In this document: piece by piece, positions 46,633 through 55,480 of the stretch
Position numbering within the stretch: the first letter of the stretch is position 1
Layout: each line of letters begins with the position of its first letter
Assembly: GCA_022508445.1 (NCBI GenBank)
Contig: JAFLVG010000008.1
Coordinates: forward strand, 1 to 64,000
Reading direction: 5' to 3'
Length of the DNA stretch: 64,000 bases
Origin: Clostridiales bacterium
GTDB lineage: Bacteria; Bacillota; Clostridia; Christensenellales; Pumilibacteraceae
Made by a program: the position numbers and the translations under genes
The notes under the pieces: generated by a model
Databases searched by the model: none
Told to the model about the DNA's origin: nothing
The model's input: the letters and a program-made list of their open reading frames with translations, nothing else

Positions 46633-48210
46633 TTATTTGATGTTGTCGGGCAAATCATTTTCGAACAAAACCACTTTCTCGCCGCCGATGTCCTTTAACG
46701 CTTGAACGGCTTCGTCGCGCGAAGAAAATTCGCTTATTGTTCCTTCTATCATGCCGGCGGCAAGCGCACCCTTTTTGAGTTCCTTTGCTCTTGTGCCTAC
46801 GAAGTACGCATAATCGCATACGCCTGCTATTTGCTTACCGAGCGCTATATTGCATTCCTTTTCGATAGAGCCGAGTTCCACAAACCCCGGGGTTATTATT
46901 ATTTTCTTTCCTTCAAAGCACGCAAGGACATCGAGCGCATTTTTCGCGCCGATAGGATTTGAGTTGTACGCGTCGTCAATGACTGTAACGGACGGATCGA
47001 CGGACGGAACTAATTGCAACCTGTGCTCGACAGGAGGCGCCGCCTCGACCGAGCTTACTATTTGTTCCGCCGTAATTCCGCATGCGTTAGCAACAGCCGC
47101 GCATGCACATACAAGCTCGGCTATGTGCGCGCCGAGAAGTTTAACAGTCACGGGGTATCTCTTTTCATCTATTACAAGGTCGAAGCTCGTGCCGTTTCCG
47201 CTTATCTTCAAATTATCGTACGCGACGCTTCCGCCTTCGCCCACCGTCACCTTTTTGCAAGAAGTAGCGCGCTCGTTCAGCGCCTTGCAGTCCTCGTTGT
47301 AACCGTTAAGCACCAAAAGCCCGTCTTCCGGCAGAGCCGTACCAAGCTCAAACTTTACGTTTGCGACGTTAGCGCGACTACCCATTGTCTCGATGTGCAT
47401 ATCGCCGATTGCGGTGATTATTCCGTATTTTGGCGAAACGATGTCGCAAAGTTCTTTGATGTCGCCCTTATATCTCGCGCCTAACTCCGCGATAAAATAC
47501 TGTTCGTCATTCAGTTCGTTATTGACTGTTTTGCAAACGCCCATGGGAGTATTGAAGCTACCGGGAGTTGCAAGCACCGAATACTTTTGCGCGAGCATGC
47601 CTTTTAAAAGGTTTTTAGCCGTGGTCTTTCCGAAGCTCCCCGTTATGCCGATGACTATCGGTGCTTTATCAGACAGCTTGGCCTTTGCACGCTTGACATA
47701 CTTTCTGTTGTTAAGGCGTTCGAACGGTTTTGTTATCACATTCGCGGCTAGCGCTACGAACGGCGCAAGCATGGCGAGCGCGGCGGCAAGCGTTTGGCAG
47801 TACTCCGAATAGTACGACGCCCACGCGACGCCTGCGCAAAGCACGAGCGTCAAAACAAAATCTACTATTATCAGCCTTATTACTCTACCCGTAGGTTTTA
47901 CGCCGTTACTGCCGCTTCTGCCTGCCGAGAATACAAAAATCGCCGCCAACAAATCGTAAAGCGCCACGGCGCAGTACCTAACGTACTCAAACGCAGAAAA
48001 ACACCCGACGTACACTATCATCGAGATGAAGCCGAACAGCATGAGCGCGGCATAACGAATGATCACGTCGTACCCCGAGCCTTTCCACCAAGAAACAACG
48101 CCGCGGGCCTTGTATCCCGAAAGCTGTATTATCTTCATCATCGGCAAGCTGATTAAGCAGGACAGCACTGCCGCTACGGCTATTAAGCCGACCGAAATAT
48201 AGTATTCCAT
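46633..48210 (-). CDS. murF: MurF-like Mur ligase with N-terminal membrane domain
   Basis: The 525-residue protein would add D-Ala-D-Ala to the UDP-MurNAc-tripeptide. The first ~165 residues contain about five hydrophobic segments; the ligase follows with the ATP loop GITGSFGKTT (188-197), the ELGARYKGDI and GDMHIETMGS Mg sites, and DDAYNSNPIGAKNALD. The usual MurF N-terminal UDP-MurNAc domain is missing and replaced by the membrane part, which starts with a KIIQLSGYKARG stretch seen in other membrane-type MurF proteins. It could be the housekeeping MurF or a variant ligase. Start four bases after the hydrolase gene. Confidence 0.8.
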   Translation of the reverse strand: MEYYISVGLIAVAAVLSCLISLPMMKIIQLSGYKARGVVSWWKGSGYDVIIRYAALMLFGFISMIVYVGCFSAFEYVRYCAVALYDLLAAIFVFSAGRSGSNGVKPTGRVIRLIIVDFVLTLVLCAGVAWASYYSEYCQTLAAALAMLAPFVALAANVITKPFERLNNRKYVKRAKAKLSDKAPIVIGITGSFGKTTAKNLLKGMLAQKYSVLATPGSFNTPMGVCKTVNNELNDEQYFIAELGARYKGDIKELCDIVSPKYGIITAIGDMHIETMGSRANVANVKFELGTALPEDGLLVLNGYNEDCKALNERATSCKKVTVGEGGSVAYDNLKISGNGTSFDLVIDEKRYPVTVKLLGAHIAELVCACAAVANACGITAEQIVSSVEAAPPVEHRLQLVPSVDPSVTVIDDAYNSNPIGAKNALDVLACFEGKKIIITPGFVELGSIEKECNIALGKQIAGVCDYAYFVGTRAKELKKGALAAGMIEGTISEFSSRDEAVQALKDIGGEKVVLFENDLPDNIK

Positions 48211-48213
48211 AAG

Positions 48214-48918
48214 CTAATCCATTACAAATGATTTCAACATAGTCACGAATTTATAATGCGCGTCCACGTATGCGTAGTGTCCGCCTTCGACTATAACAAG
48301 CTCACTGCCCGATATCTTTCTGTGCAAACGCTTCGCCATATACACGGGCGTGTCGCGGTCGGCGTTGCCCCAAAATATGAGCGTTTTGCAACGTACAAAC
48401 GGCAAGAGCTTGTCTAAGTGCGTATTTACGATACGAACAAACACCTTGCGCATTTCGGGATCGAGATTATTATAATCTTTCGAACCCAATCCGTCAAGAG
48501 ATTTTCCGCATTTAACGCGATGACGGTATTTTGCGATGCGAAGCTTTTTGCGTAAGTTTAACCGAGGTTTAAGCCCGGCGCTATCGGTTAACACCAAGCC
48601 TTTGCACAGACCTTGTGACGCCAATATTATTGCAACGCGTCCGCCGAAGCTGTGACCGACAATTATCGGATTCTTAACCCCTATTCCGTCGAGAAATATT
48701 TTAACGGCGGCGGCGTAGTCGTATATGCCCCAACTGCTCGGCACGGACTTCGGAAACGCGAAGTTGATACACGTTACATTCCACTCCGAAGCGGCCTTGT
48801 ATGCGCCGGCAAACGAACGAATATCGCCGCCCCAACCGTGTAAGAACAATAGCGTTTCCGCGCTGTCCGCTTTTACCATCTCGTATTCGCACGGCACGCC
48901 GCACACGGTCGTTTGCAT
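48214..48918 (-). CDS. Alpha/beta hydrolase
   Basis: The 234-residue protein has the oxyanion HGWGGD, the nucleophile elbow GHSFGGRVAI, an acidic residue in WGNADRDTP and the late GGHYAY histidine: a complete Ser-Asp-His triad. No lid or signal peptide. GAGAGGG lies 5 bases before the ATG at 48918; the track start overlaps rimI. Substrate unknown. Confidence 0.88.
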   Translation of the reverse strand: MQTTVCGVPCEYEMVKADSAETLLFLHGWGGDIRSFAGAYKAASEWNVTCINFAFPKSVPSSWGIYDYAAAVKIFLDGIGVKNPIIVGHSFGGRVAIILASQGLCKGLVLTDSAGLKPRLNLRKKLRIAKYRHRVKCGKSLDGLGSKDYNNLDPEMRKVFVRIVNTHLDKLLPFVRCKTLIFWGNADRDTPVYMAKRLHRKISGSELVIVEGGHYAYVDAHYKFVTMLKSFVMD

Positions 48919-48931
48919 ATACGCCCTCTCA

Positions 48932-49384
48932 TTATAGATCAAGTCGCATTATCAGCGCATTTTTATCTCCTTTATAGTAGTTTTTCCTAATACCGACCTC
49001 TGCAAATCCACTCGCATTGTACAGCGCGATTGCAGGAGTGTTGTCGGAACGCACAAGCAAAAATACGGCACCTGCGCCTCTCTTTTTCGCTTGACATATC
49101 AAGGCGTGCATGAGCGTTCTTCCCACGCCCCTTCTGCGGTACTCGGATACGACTGCGATGTTGGATATTTCGCACTCACCGGCGACGATAACACCCGACG
49201 CGTAACCGACACGGTTGCCGTTTTGCTCAGCAACGAGAAAAACGGCGTTTGGGTTTTTAATTTCGCTTTCGATCTGTTCGAGCGTCCACGGACAGTCGAT
49301 GTATTTTTGCTCAGCCGCCTCGACAAATTGCGCGTCTGCGGCGTTAGCCGCTCGAACTGTCAATGTGTTTTCGCCTTCCGTCAT
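48932..49384 (-). CDS. rimI: Ribosomal protein S18 alanine N-acetyltransferase
   Basis: The 150-residue GNAT enzyme has the acetyl-CoA loop RRRGVGRTLMHALI, the CEISNIAVVSEY strand and ALYNASGFAEVGIRKNYY typical of RimI. It acetylates the S18 N-terminus. It overlaps tsaB by 4 bases in the common tsaE-tsaB-rimI order. Confidence 0.92.
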   Translation of the reverse strand: MTEGENTLTVRAANAADAQFVEAAEQKYIDCPWTLEQIESEIKNPNAVFLVAEQNGNRVGYASGVIVAGECEISNIAVVSEYRRRGVGRTLMHALICQAKKRGAGAVFLLVRSDNTPAIALYNASGFAEVGIRKNYYKGDKNALIMRLDL

Positions 49385-50001
49385 AGATCGCCCGCACCGC
49401 GCTCGGGTTGAGCTTTTCTGATGTACAGCGGCAAAAGCTCTTTATACGATATCACGTTTTTGATGTGCTTTTCCGCGGCGATTTTAAGCTCGCGCTCGCC
49501 TACGCCGGATACTCCGCCCTCAAACTTTCCTTTGAGCTTACAATCGGTGGACACCGCGCAGTCTTTGTGTTTTTCCAAAAAGTTACGCGCGTCATCCAAA
49601 GTCATGCAAGTCGCGGCGTCAAGCTCGGTATCTCCGTCAAACCGCGCCACATAGCACACCTTATTGCCTGCGTCAGCTATCGATATTACTTTACCGCCGT
49701 TATTGTTATATGAGTTTAGGCGTAGATTGTTTACCGCAAAGCAAGGCTTATCGAGGCTGTAACAAAACGTCTTGATTGCCGTAAGCCCTATGCGCAAGCC
49801 CGTAAACGAGCCGGGCCCTATGCACGCGCCGAAAATATCCACGTCCTTGATAGAAGCGTTAGCTTTTGCAAGCAGTCCGTCGATAATCGGCATGAGCGTT
49901 TCGGATCCGGCATTTATCAGATTTTCGGCATAGTAGTACTTGTCGTCATAAAAAAGCAATGCGCGCGTACCTTCGGCAGTATCAATCATTAAGTAGTTCA
50001 T
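49381..50001 (-). CDS. tsaB: tRNA t6A biosynthesis protein TsaB
   Basis: The 206-residue actin-fold protein is the scaffold partner of TsaD and TsaE in making t6A at tRNA position 37. MNYLMIDTAEGTRALL and GPGSFTGLRIGLTAIK are diagnostic. It overlaps tsaE by 20 bases and rimI by 4. tsaD is not in the window. Confidence 0.94.
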   Translation of the reverse strand: MNYLMIDTAEGTRALLFYDDKYYYAENLINAGSETLMPIIDGLLAKANASIKDVDIFGACIGPGSFTGLRIGLTAIKTFCYSLDKPCFAVNNLRLNSYNNNGGKVISIADAGNKVCYVARFDGDTELDAATCMTLDDARNFLEKHKDCAVSTDCKLKGKFEGGVSGVGERELKIAAEKHIKNVISYKELLPLYIRKAQPERGAGDL

Positions 50002-50458
50002 TATCTATTATGACCTCGCGTAATTTATCGTCGATTTTTTTAATATCAATTTTGACGGTTTTGCAGTCTTCAAACAACTCTTCAATGTTTTGCCACCACT
50101 CTACGGCGCAAATGCAGTCTTTATTCCCTATAAAATCGGTAAGACCAGCTCCGAACGCCTCGTCCGCACTCTCCAAGCGGTATGCGTCGAAATGACAAAA
50201 CTCTATCACGCCGAAATACTCGTTCATTATAGTAAACGTGGGAGAAGTGACCGGCGCGGTCACACCGAGGCCTTTTGCAATGCCCTTGCATAAAACTGTT
50301 TTACCTGCGCCAAGCTCGCCAGTCAAAAGCACGACGTCGCCGCCCGAAAGTGTTTTGGAGAGCTTCTCACCGAGCTTTTCCATTTGCCGTGGCGTTGATA
50401 CCGTTACGACATTGTGTGAAAACTGCCTATCGCGATTTGGTTTTACGTTTATAGCCAT
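49982..50458 (-). CDS. tsaE: tRNA t6A biosynthesis ATPase TsaE
   Basis: The 158-residue P-loop ATPase of the t6A system: LLTGELGAGKTVLCKGIAKGL, TSPTFTIMNEY, FDAYRLES and AVEWWQNIEELF. The track's TTG start lies within the GGAG ribosome site; the ATG at 50458 is correctly placed six bases after it. Confidence 0.94.
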   Translation of the reverse strand: MAINVKPNRDRQFSHNVVTVSTPRQMEKLGEKLSKTLSGGDVVLLTGELGAGKTVLCKGIAKGLGVTAPVTSPTFTIMNEYFGVIEFCHFDAYRLESADEAFGAGLTDFIGNKDCICAVEWWQNIEELFEDCKTVKIDIKKIDDKLREVIIDNELLND

Positions 50459-50471
50459 TAAGTTCTCCAAA

Positions 50472-51359
50472 TTAAATTTTTACGGCTTTGAACAGCGCAG
50501 GCGCGGCAAGCGACGCCCACGCCGCCATAATAAAATATCTTAAAAAACAGTACAGCATGGAAATGTCTTTTGGCAAAAACAGCTTGAAGCCTTGCTGAAT
50601 GCCGACCGCGACGGCAAGGCCTATTACGAGCCTTAACGCGACGGTGTACCATTTTCGGTTAATTTCCACATCGTAACGGACGTATTTCTTTTCCACGAAG
50701 TACCCTATACCGAACGCGAGGAACGCGCCCACGCCTTTGAGTATGTCTGCGCCGCTCGGCGAATTCAGCATATCAAGGCCTGCAAGCACTCCAATAAGTA
50801 CGGCGGAAAGAATGACGCAAGGAATAACGAACCACTCCTCTTTTTCTCCGAACAGCGACAAAAGTGCGTTGAATGCTATCGCGCAAAATATACCGACCGT
50901 AAGTCCGCAAAACACATCGGACAGATAATGCTGACCGAGATACATTCTCGAAATCATCACGAGCAATGTCGCCGCGGCGCACACGACAGGTACGGCTCTG
51001 TATTTTTTACCGTACTTGACGGTAAGCAACGTCGATATCGATGCAATACTTTCCGTATGCCCAGACGGAAACGAATACGTTGATTCGGGCTCGCCTATGC
51101 TTTTGACTTCATGCGAATAAGCATTGAAAGGTCTTGTACGTTTGAAGCCGAGCTTTAAAAAGTTGGTTACTGCCACGCCGAGTATGTAAACGTTGAAAAA
51201 TCTGTATGCGTAACGCTTATCGATTACCCAATACAGAACTACCGCAACGGCCAAGAACGCAAGCTCCGTTCCGAGCTGCGAAACACCTTGCCACAGCACA
51301 TTTGTAAAGCTGTTGGACAGCGTTTGCAACGCTTTGATTAAGTCGGCTTCGAATTGCAA
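50472..51359 (-). CDS. PAP2 family membrane phosphatase
   Basis: The 295-residue membrane protein has the three phosphatase motifs: KLGFKRTRPF, PSGHT and RMYLGQHYLSD, in a six- to eight-helix context, with extra C-terminal helices. Such enzymes dephosphorylate undecaprenyl-diphosphate or other lipid phosphates on the outer face. Its place next to the NadD fusion and tsaE and near murF fits a lipid-carrier recycling role, which is inference. Confidence 0.9.
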   Translation of the reverse strand: MQFEADLIKALQTLSNSFTNVLWQGVSQLGTELAFLAVAVVLYWVIDKRYAYRFFNVYILGVAVTNFLKLGFKRTRPFNAYSHEVKSIGEPESTYSFPSGHTESIASISTLLTVKYGKKYRAVPVVCAAATLLVMISRMYLGQHYLSDVFCGLTVGIFCAIAFNALLSLFGEKEEWFVIPCVILSAVLIGVLAGLDMLNSPSGADILKGVGAFLAFGIGYFVEKKYVRYDVEINRKWYTVALRLVIGLAVAVGIQQGFKLFLPKDISMLYCFLRYFIMAAWASLAAPALFKAVKI

Positions 51360-51361
51360 TG

Positions 51362-53050
51362 TTAATCTCCGTAATGCTCGATATTGCCGCCGTCAGACCA
51401 CAAACGCTCGATGTTGTAAAATTCGCGCATTTTATCGGTGAAGATGTGAATGATAACGCCGCCGTAATCGAGCGCAATCCATTCCTTATCGACGTCACGC
51501 TTATTCGGATCTATCGCGAATTGCTTTGTCAGCCTGTCTTCGACGTATCCCATAAGCGCTTTTACCGCAGTAGTCGACGACGCGGACGCTATTACGAAAT
51601 AATCGGCAATTATCGTCTTGCCGTCGAGATCGATTATGACGATATCCTTGCCCTTGTGGAGATTGAGCTCGTCGGCGGCGGCAAGAGCGATGTCCTTGAT
51701 GGCGTTTCCCGTACTTTCGAGCTTATTCTCATCTTTCAGAATCATCACGCCTTTATCGGTGTCTCGCAATACGGAAACCGACTTATCGGGCACGGGACAA
51801 ACTGCTTTGGAGCGTTCCTTAGGCAGCAACAACGTTACCGCTTTTGACTTGATCTCACTGAGCTCCTTTGAGAAATTGACCACCGTCGACAGTTCCGCAA
51901 AACGCCGTTCGAGCGACGGAAGAGTGGGAATCTCTCTATCGTGACACAGCTCTTTATAGTACGAAAGCGCATCGCCGAAAAATCTGCAATCGGAAGTTTC
52001 TTTCAATTCGCTTATTTCCTTCAAAGCTCCAAGCATTGCGATATTTTTATCGATGTCGCATAAGTACCGCTTGTGTTCGAGCGACGGGTATCTTCGCCCG
52101 TCCTCCGTTTTGTCCGCAAGATAGACGACCTCGTCTAGAACGCTCATGTTTCCGCACGCCGTAGAATGGAATTCAATCGCATGCGCTATCTCGTCGGACA
52201 CGCCGTACTCGCGCTTTGCAATATAAGCTCCTATCGGAGAATGTGCCGTCGGCTCCGGAAATGCGGACAGTTCAATCTTGTCTTTATAATCGCTAATGTT
52301 TTCGGATTTTCCGATATCGTGAAGAATGCACGCAGTTATCGCGTCGTCCACGGAAGCTCCGTATTTTTTTGCAAGAAACGCGCCGCGCAGTGCCGTGCGG
52401 TACGTGTGCGCGATTCTGCTGCTGCTCAAACCGTGTCGATATAAGCCCGCAACATATTTGGCATACGGGTTAAAAATATTGTTTTTGACAGCATACGAAT
52501 ATACCTCGCTCGGCAAATACTTGTTCGCTTTGCCGAAAGCCATGTCTATCTTGATGGCTGACGACGAGATGTCGAGCCCGACAAACTTTGCGAATTTGAA
52601 CTTGATCTTGCGCTTTTTGAGCGAGCGCAAAAGTTCATCATTCGGCGTGTAGCTCGGGCGCGGTACCACGTAGAATGTGACGAGTGTTTTGAGCTTGTCT
52701 ATTTCATGCCACTCGGACAGCCTCGTCAGTTCCTCGCTTCCGATAACCCAAAACAAACTGCCGTCTGTCTTTTTGGAAAAATGCAAGGCGGTATCCACGC
52801 TGTAACTTACGCCCTTTTTGTTAAGCTCGAAACGGCTGACTTCGGTCTTTTGCGACGTGAAAACCTTTTTACAAAGCTTATAGCGTATTTTTCCGTCAGT
52901 CGCGCCCGTTTTAAACGGCGAAATGTACGACGGAACAACTATCACCCTATCGAATACGCGCTCTAAATTTTTAACAATGTCGATATGCCCGAGATGAAGC
53001 GGATCGAAACTGCCTCCGAATATAGCCGTCTTTTTAATTTCAGTCTTCAT
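51362..53050 (-). CDS. NadD-YqeK-RsfS triple fusion protein
   Basis: One 562-residue ORF holds three usually separate proteins. Residues 1-195: nicotinate-nucleotide adenylyltransferase NadD (GGSFDPLHLGHIDI, and the SSAIK end). Residues ~200-390: YqeK HD hydrolase of Ap4A (HTYRTALRGAFLAKKYG, ILHDIGKSE, HSPIGAYIAKREYG, EFHSTACG, VYLADKTEDGRR). Residues 449-562: RsfS ribosomal silencing factor (KDIVIIDLDGKTIIADYFVI, WIALDYGGVIIHIF, YNIERLW). A ~50-residue charged linker joins the last two. In relatives nadD, yqeK and rsfS are neighbours in this order downstream of obgE, as here, so the fusion arose from an operon. It overlaps obgE by 11 bases. Confidence 0.92.
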   Translation of the reverse strand: MKTEIKKTAIFGGSFDPLHLGHIDIVKNLERVFDRVIVVPSYISPFKTGATDGKIRYKLCKKVFTSQKTEVSRFELNKKGVSYSVDTALHFSKKTDGSLFWVIGSEELTRLSEWHEIDKLKTLVTFYVVPRPSYTPNDELLRSLKKRKIKFKFAKFVGLDISSSAIKIDMAFGKANKYLPSEVYSYAVKNNIFNPYAKYVAGLYRHGLSSSRIAHTYRTALRGAFLAKKYGASVDDAITACILHDIGKSENISDYKDKIELSAFPEPTAHSPIGAYIAKREYGVSDEIAHAIEFHSTACGNMSVLDEVVYLADKTEDGRRYPSLEHKRYLCDIDKNIAMLGALKEISELKETSDCRFFGDALSYYKELCHDREIPTLPSLERRFAELSTVVNFSKELSEIKSKAVTLLLPKERSKAVCPVPDKSVSVLRDTDKGVMILKDENKLESTGNAIKDIALAAADELNLHKGKDIVIIDLDGKTIIADYFVIASASSTTAVKALMGYVEDRLTKQFAIDPNKRDVDKEWIALDYGGVIIHIFTDKMREFYNIERLWSDGGNIEHYGD

Positions 53051-54290
53051 AAGTAAACTCCGTATCGAGTATCCTCACGGTATCGCCCGATTTGATACCC
53101 GCTTTTTTCAGTGATTTTGTCACGCCACCGACGTCCAACCGCCTTTGAAAATACATAAAGCTATCGCGGTCTTCGAGAACGACAGTGCGCGCGAGTTTTT
53201 CTATCAATGCGCCCGACAGCACAAACGCTCCGTCGTCCGCGCGCGTAATAGCGTATGACTCGGGATCGACTTCTTCGTACTTGAACGGCTCGAATTCTAT
53301 CGGCGTGGGCGGAGGCAATGTTTTGAGCTTAATTGAAATCGCTCGGATTAGCTTATCGAGTCCGCTGTGCGTTATGCCGCTTATCTCGTAAATATCGCCG
53401 CTCACTGACTTTTTAAACGCTTCGATCTTGTCGCTTTCGGCACTGTCGATCTTGTTGAGCGCGATGATTTGCGGAACGCTTTTGAGCTCCTCGTTGTACT
53501 TGAAAAGCTCGGAATTTACCGTCATATAATCCTTGACAGCGTCGTCGTATGTGGAAATGTCAACGACGTGAACAATAAGCCGCGTGCGGTCGATATGGCG
53601 TAAAAATTTATGCCCAAGCCCTGCGCCGTCCGCCGCGCCCTCAATAAGTCCGGGGATATCGGCAATCGTAAACGAATCGTCGTCGGTATAGCAAACGCCG
53701 AGATTTGGTGAAAGCGTCGTGAAAGGATAGCTCGCTATCTTCGGATTGGCGCGCGTAAGCACCGAAAGCAAAGTCGATTTGCCTGCATTGGGAAGCCCGA
53801 CAAGCCCCACGTCCGCTATCGTTTTGAGTTCGAGGACTATCGCGCGCTCCTTTGTGGGCTCGCCTTTTTGACTGAACCCAGGAGCTTGACGCCTCGACGA
53901 TTTGAAACGCGCATTGCCCTTTCCGCCTATTCCGCCGCGAAGCACGGTAACTACATCGTCCGGATAATACATATCGGCGATAATGCCGCCGCTCTCCGCG
54001 TCGCGCACTACGGTGCCGCGAGGAACTGACAGCACGAGGTCTTGACCGTCCTTGCCGTGTCTGTTCTTGCCTGCACCGTTACCGCCGTTTTCCGCGCGGT
54101 AATGCTTGCCGAATCTAAACTCCGAAAGCGACGTCGCGTTTTCGTTGACCTTTATCACCACGCTTCCGCCGTCGCCGCCGTCGCCGCCGTCAGGTCCACC
54201 GTTGGGGACGTATTTCTCGGTGTAGAACGACGTACAGCCGTCGCCGCCGTCGCCTGCTTTGATATATATTTTGGCCCTGTCTATAAACAT
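53040..54290 (-). CDS. obgE: GTPase ObgE/CgtA
   Basis: The 416-residue ribosome-assembly GTPase. Obg fold (FIDRAKIYIKAGDGGDG with Gly-rich repeats to ~155), G domain with GLPNAGKSTLL, DIPGLIEGA and NKID, and a C-terminal OCT domain (YFQRRLDVGGVTKSLKKAGI, then GDTVRI). The family N-terminus matches the ATG at 54290, 14 bases after nth; the track start is upstream. The ribosome site is weak. Confidence 0.96.
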   Translation of the reverse strand: MFIDRAKIYIKAGDGGDGCTSFYTEKYVPNGGPDGGDGGDGGSVVIKVNENATSLSEFRFGKHYRAENGGNGAGKNRHGKDGQDLVLSVPRGTVVRDAESGGIIADMYYPDDVVTVLRGGIGGKGNARFKSSRRQAPGFSQKGEPTKERAIVLELKTIADVGLVGLPNAGKSTLLSVLTRANPKIASYPFTTLSPNLGVCYTDDDSFTIADIPGLIEGAADGAGLGHKFLRHIDRTRLIVHVVDISTYDDAVKDYMTVNSELFKYNEELKSVPQIIALNKIDSAESDKIEAFKKSVSGDIYEISGITHSGLDKLIRAISIKLKTLPPPTPIEFEPFKYEEVDPESYAITRADDGAFVLSGALIEKLARTVVLEDRDSFMYFQRRLDVGGVTKSLKKAGIKSGDTVRILDTEFTYED

Positions 54291-54304
54291 GTCTTTCTTA
54301 TTTC

Positions 54305-54952
54305 CTACTGCTTGCAATATGTAGCGCAATGTGAATTAACGGCACAGTTCTCGCAATCCGGATTTCTCGAATGACAGCAATCCCTGCCGTGACGTATCAG
54401 CAAGAAATGCACCGACCGATAATCCTTTGGATCGAATACCGCACACAAATCCTTCTCTACTTCATCGGGTGTTTTGCCGTTCGAAAGCCCAAGCCTGTGC
54501 GCCACCCTAAACACGTGAGTATCGACCGCTATCGCCGGCTTTCCGAATGCCACGGAAAGCATTACGTTAGCGGTTTTTCGTCCTACGCCTGCGAGCGTTA
54601 TAAGCTCTTCCATCGTATCGGGGACTCTGCCGCCGAACCTCTCGATAAGCGAAGAACAACACGCCTTGATGTTTGCCGCCTTGTTTTTGTACAGTCCGCA
54701 GCTTTTAATATGGTTTTCGAGTGTGGAAAGCTCCATATCGCAAAACGCTTGCGGCGTGTTTGCCACGCGAAAAAGCTCGCGCGTTACCGTGTTTACGCGC
54801 TTGTCCGTACACTGTGCGCTCAAAATAACCGAAATAAGCAGCTCGAAATCGCTGCCGTATTCCAGCTCGCACGTTGCATCGGAATAAGTGTTGTTGAGTT
54901 GTTCGAAAAGTTCCATAATTATTTTGCGGCGGTTTTTTGTGCCTTTTGCCAC
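54305..54952 (-). CDS. nth: Endonuclease III
   Basis: The 215-residue DNA glycosylase/AP lyase repairs oxidised pyrimidines. ILSAQCTDKRVN, the helix-hairpin-helix LAGVGRKTANVML with catalytic Lys, VDTHVFRVAHRLG with catalytic Asp, and the C-x6-C-x2-C-x5-C cluster (CHSRNPDCENCAVNSHC) are complete. The start appears to be GTG at 54952; the ATG 12 codons later is possible. Confidence 0.95.
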   Translation of the reverse strand: MAKGTKNRRKIIMELFEQLNNTYSDATCELEYGSDFELLISVILSAQCTDKRVNTVTRELFRVANTPQAFCDMELSTLENHIKSCGLYKNKAANIKACCSSLIERFGGRVPDTMEELITLAGVGRKTANVMLSVAFGKPAIAVDTHVFRVAHRLGLSNGKTPDEVEKDLCAVFDPKDYRSVHFLLIRHGRDCCHSRNPDCENCAVNSHCATYCKQ

Positions 54953-54998
54953 AGCTTAATTATATCACTTTACGAAGCAAATGTAAACCCATTCGCGC

Positions 54999-55250
54999 TC
55001 AATTCCCGATATTGTAAATAGTTTTATAAGTATCGCCGTCGTAAGAGTATACGGCACGAAGATTGGCGTAATGCCCACTATTCAGCACGTCTTGACAAAG
55101 CTTGTAATTATCGCATTTAACGGCAAGTCCGCAGCCCTCGCCATTTCTTATAGGAGCGTTCACGAGCTTTGCCTTACATCCGCCGGCCACAACCGCGTCT
55201 AAAAACCTAAATGCGCTGTTTCTTGAAGAAAACGAAAAAATGTAACTCAT
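54999..55250 (-). CDS. DUF3343 protein (putative Se/S carrier-like)
   Basis: The 83-residue protein matches DUF3343: YIFSFSSRNSAFRFLD start, KLVNAPIRNGEGCGLAVK with the conserved Gly-Cys-Gly. The family is often next to cysteine desulfurase/selenocysteine-lyase-like genes, and such a gene begins divergently 231 bp away. Role in sulfur or selenium handling is inferred from that link. An inverted-repeat element (55302-55430) lies upstream. Confidence 0.75.
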   Translation of the reverse strand: MSYIFSFSSRNSAFRFLDAVVAGGCKAKLVNAPIRNGEGCGLAVKCDNYKLCQDVLNSGHYANLRAVYSYDGDTYKTIYNIGN

Positions 55251-55301
55251 ACGCGCTTATTTCCTCTTTTTTGTTCTAAACCGTCAAATATCGCATTTAA
55301 T

Positions 55302-55430
55302 AAATTAGGAGTTGCCCCGAAGCATGCTCAGGACTCGCGCACTGCGTGCGCTTTCCGCTGAAAACATCGGGGACCGCCTAATTTGTTCTTGTCGCAAATT
55401 TGCAACCAGCAGCAAGCAAATTTGTTCCTC
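55302..55430 (-). repeat. Inverted-repeat element, copy B
   Basis: Arms AAATTAG (55302-55308) and CTAATTT (55378-55384) enclose a second pair GCCCCGA/TCGGGG and a GCGC-rich hairpin; after the right arm come GTCGC and GCAAATTTGTTCCTC (55416-55430). CAAATTTGC/GCAAATTTG form an added 9-bp inverted repeat. The order of parts matches copy A at 3279-3382. It fills most of the 230-bp gap between DUF3343 and the class-V aminotransferase gene. Confidence 0.6.
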
Positions 55431-55480
55431 GAATACTAACGGTCTTAATTCCGTTATATGAATTGGGAGTATATTGTGCT

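Noticed and set aside
55251-55480. T-box or known riboswitch in the DUF3343/aminotransferase gap
   Set aside because: No T-box GGTGGNACCGCG, SAM, cobalamin or other conserved riboswitch core was seen; the region is better described by the repeated inverted-repeat element.
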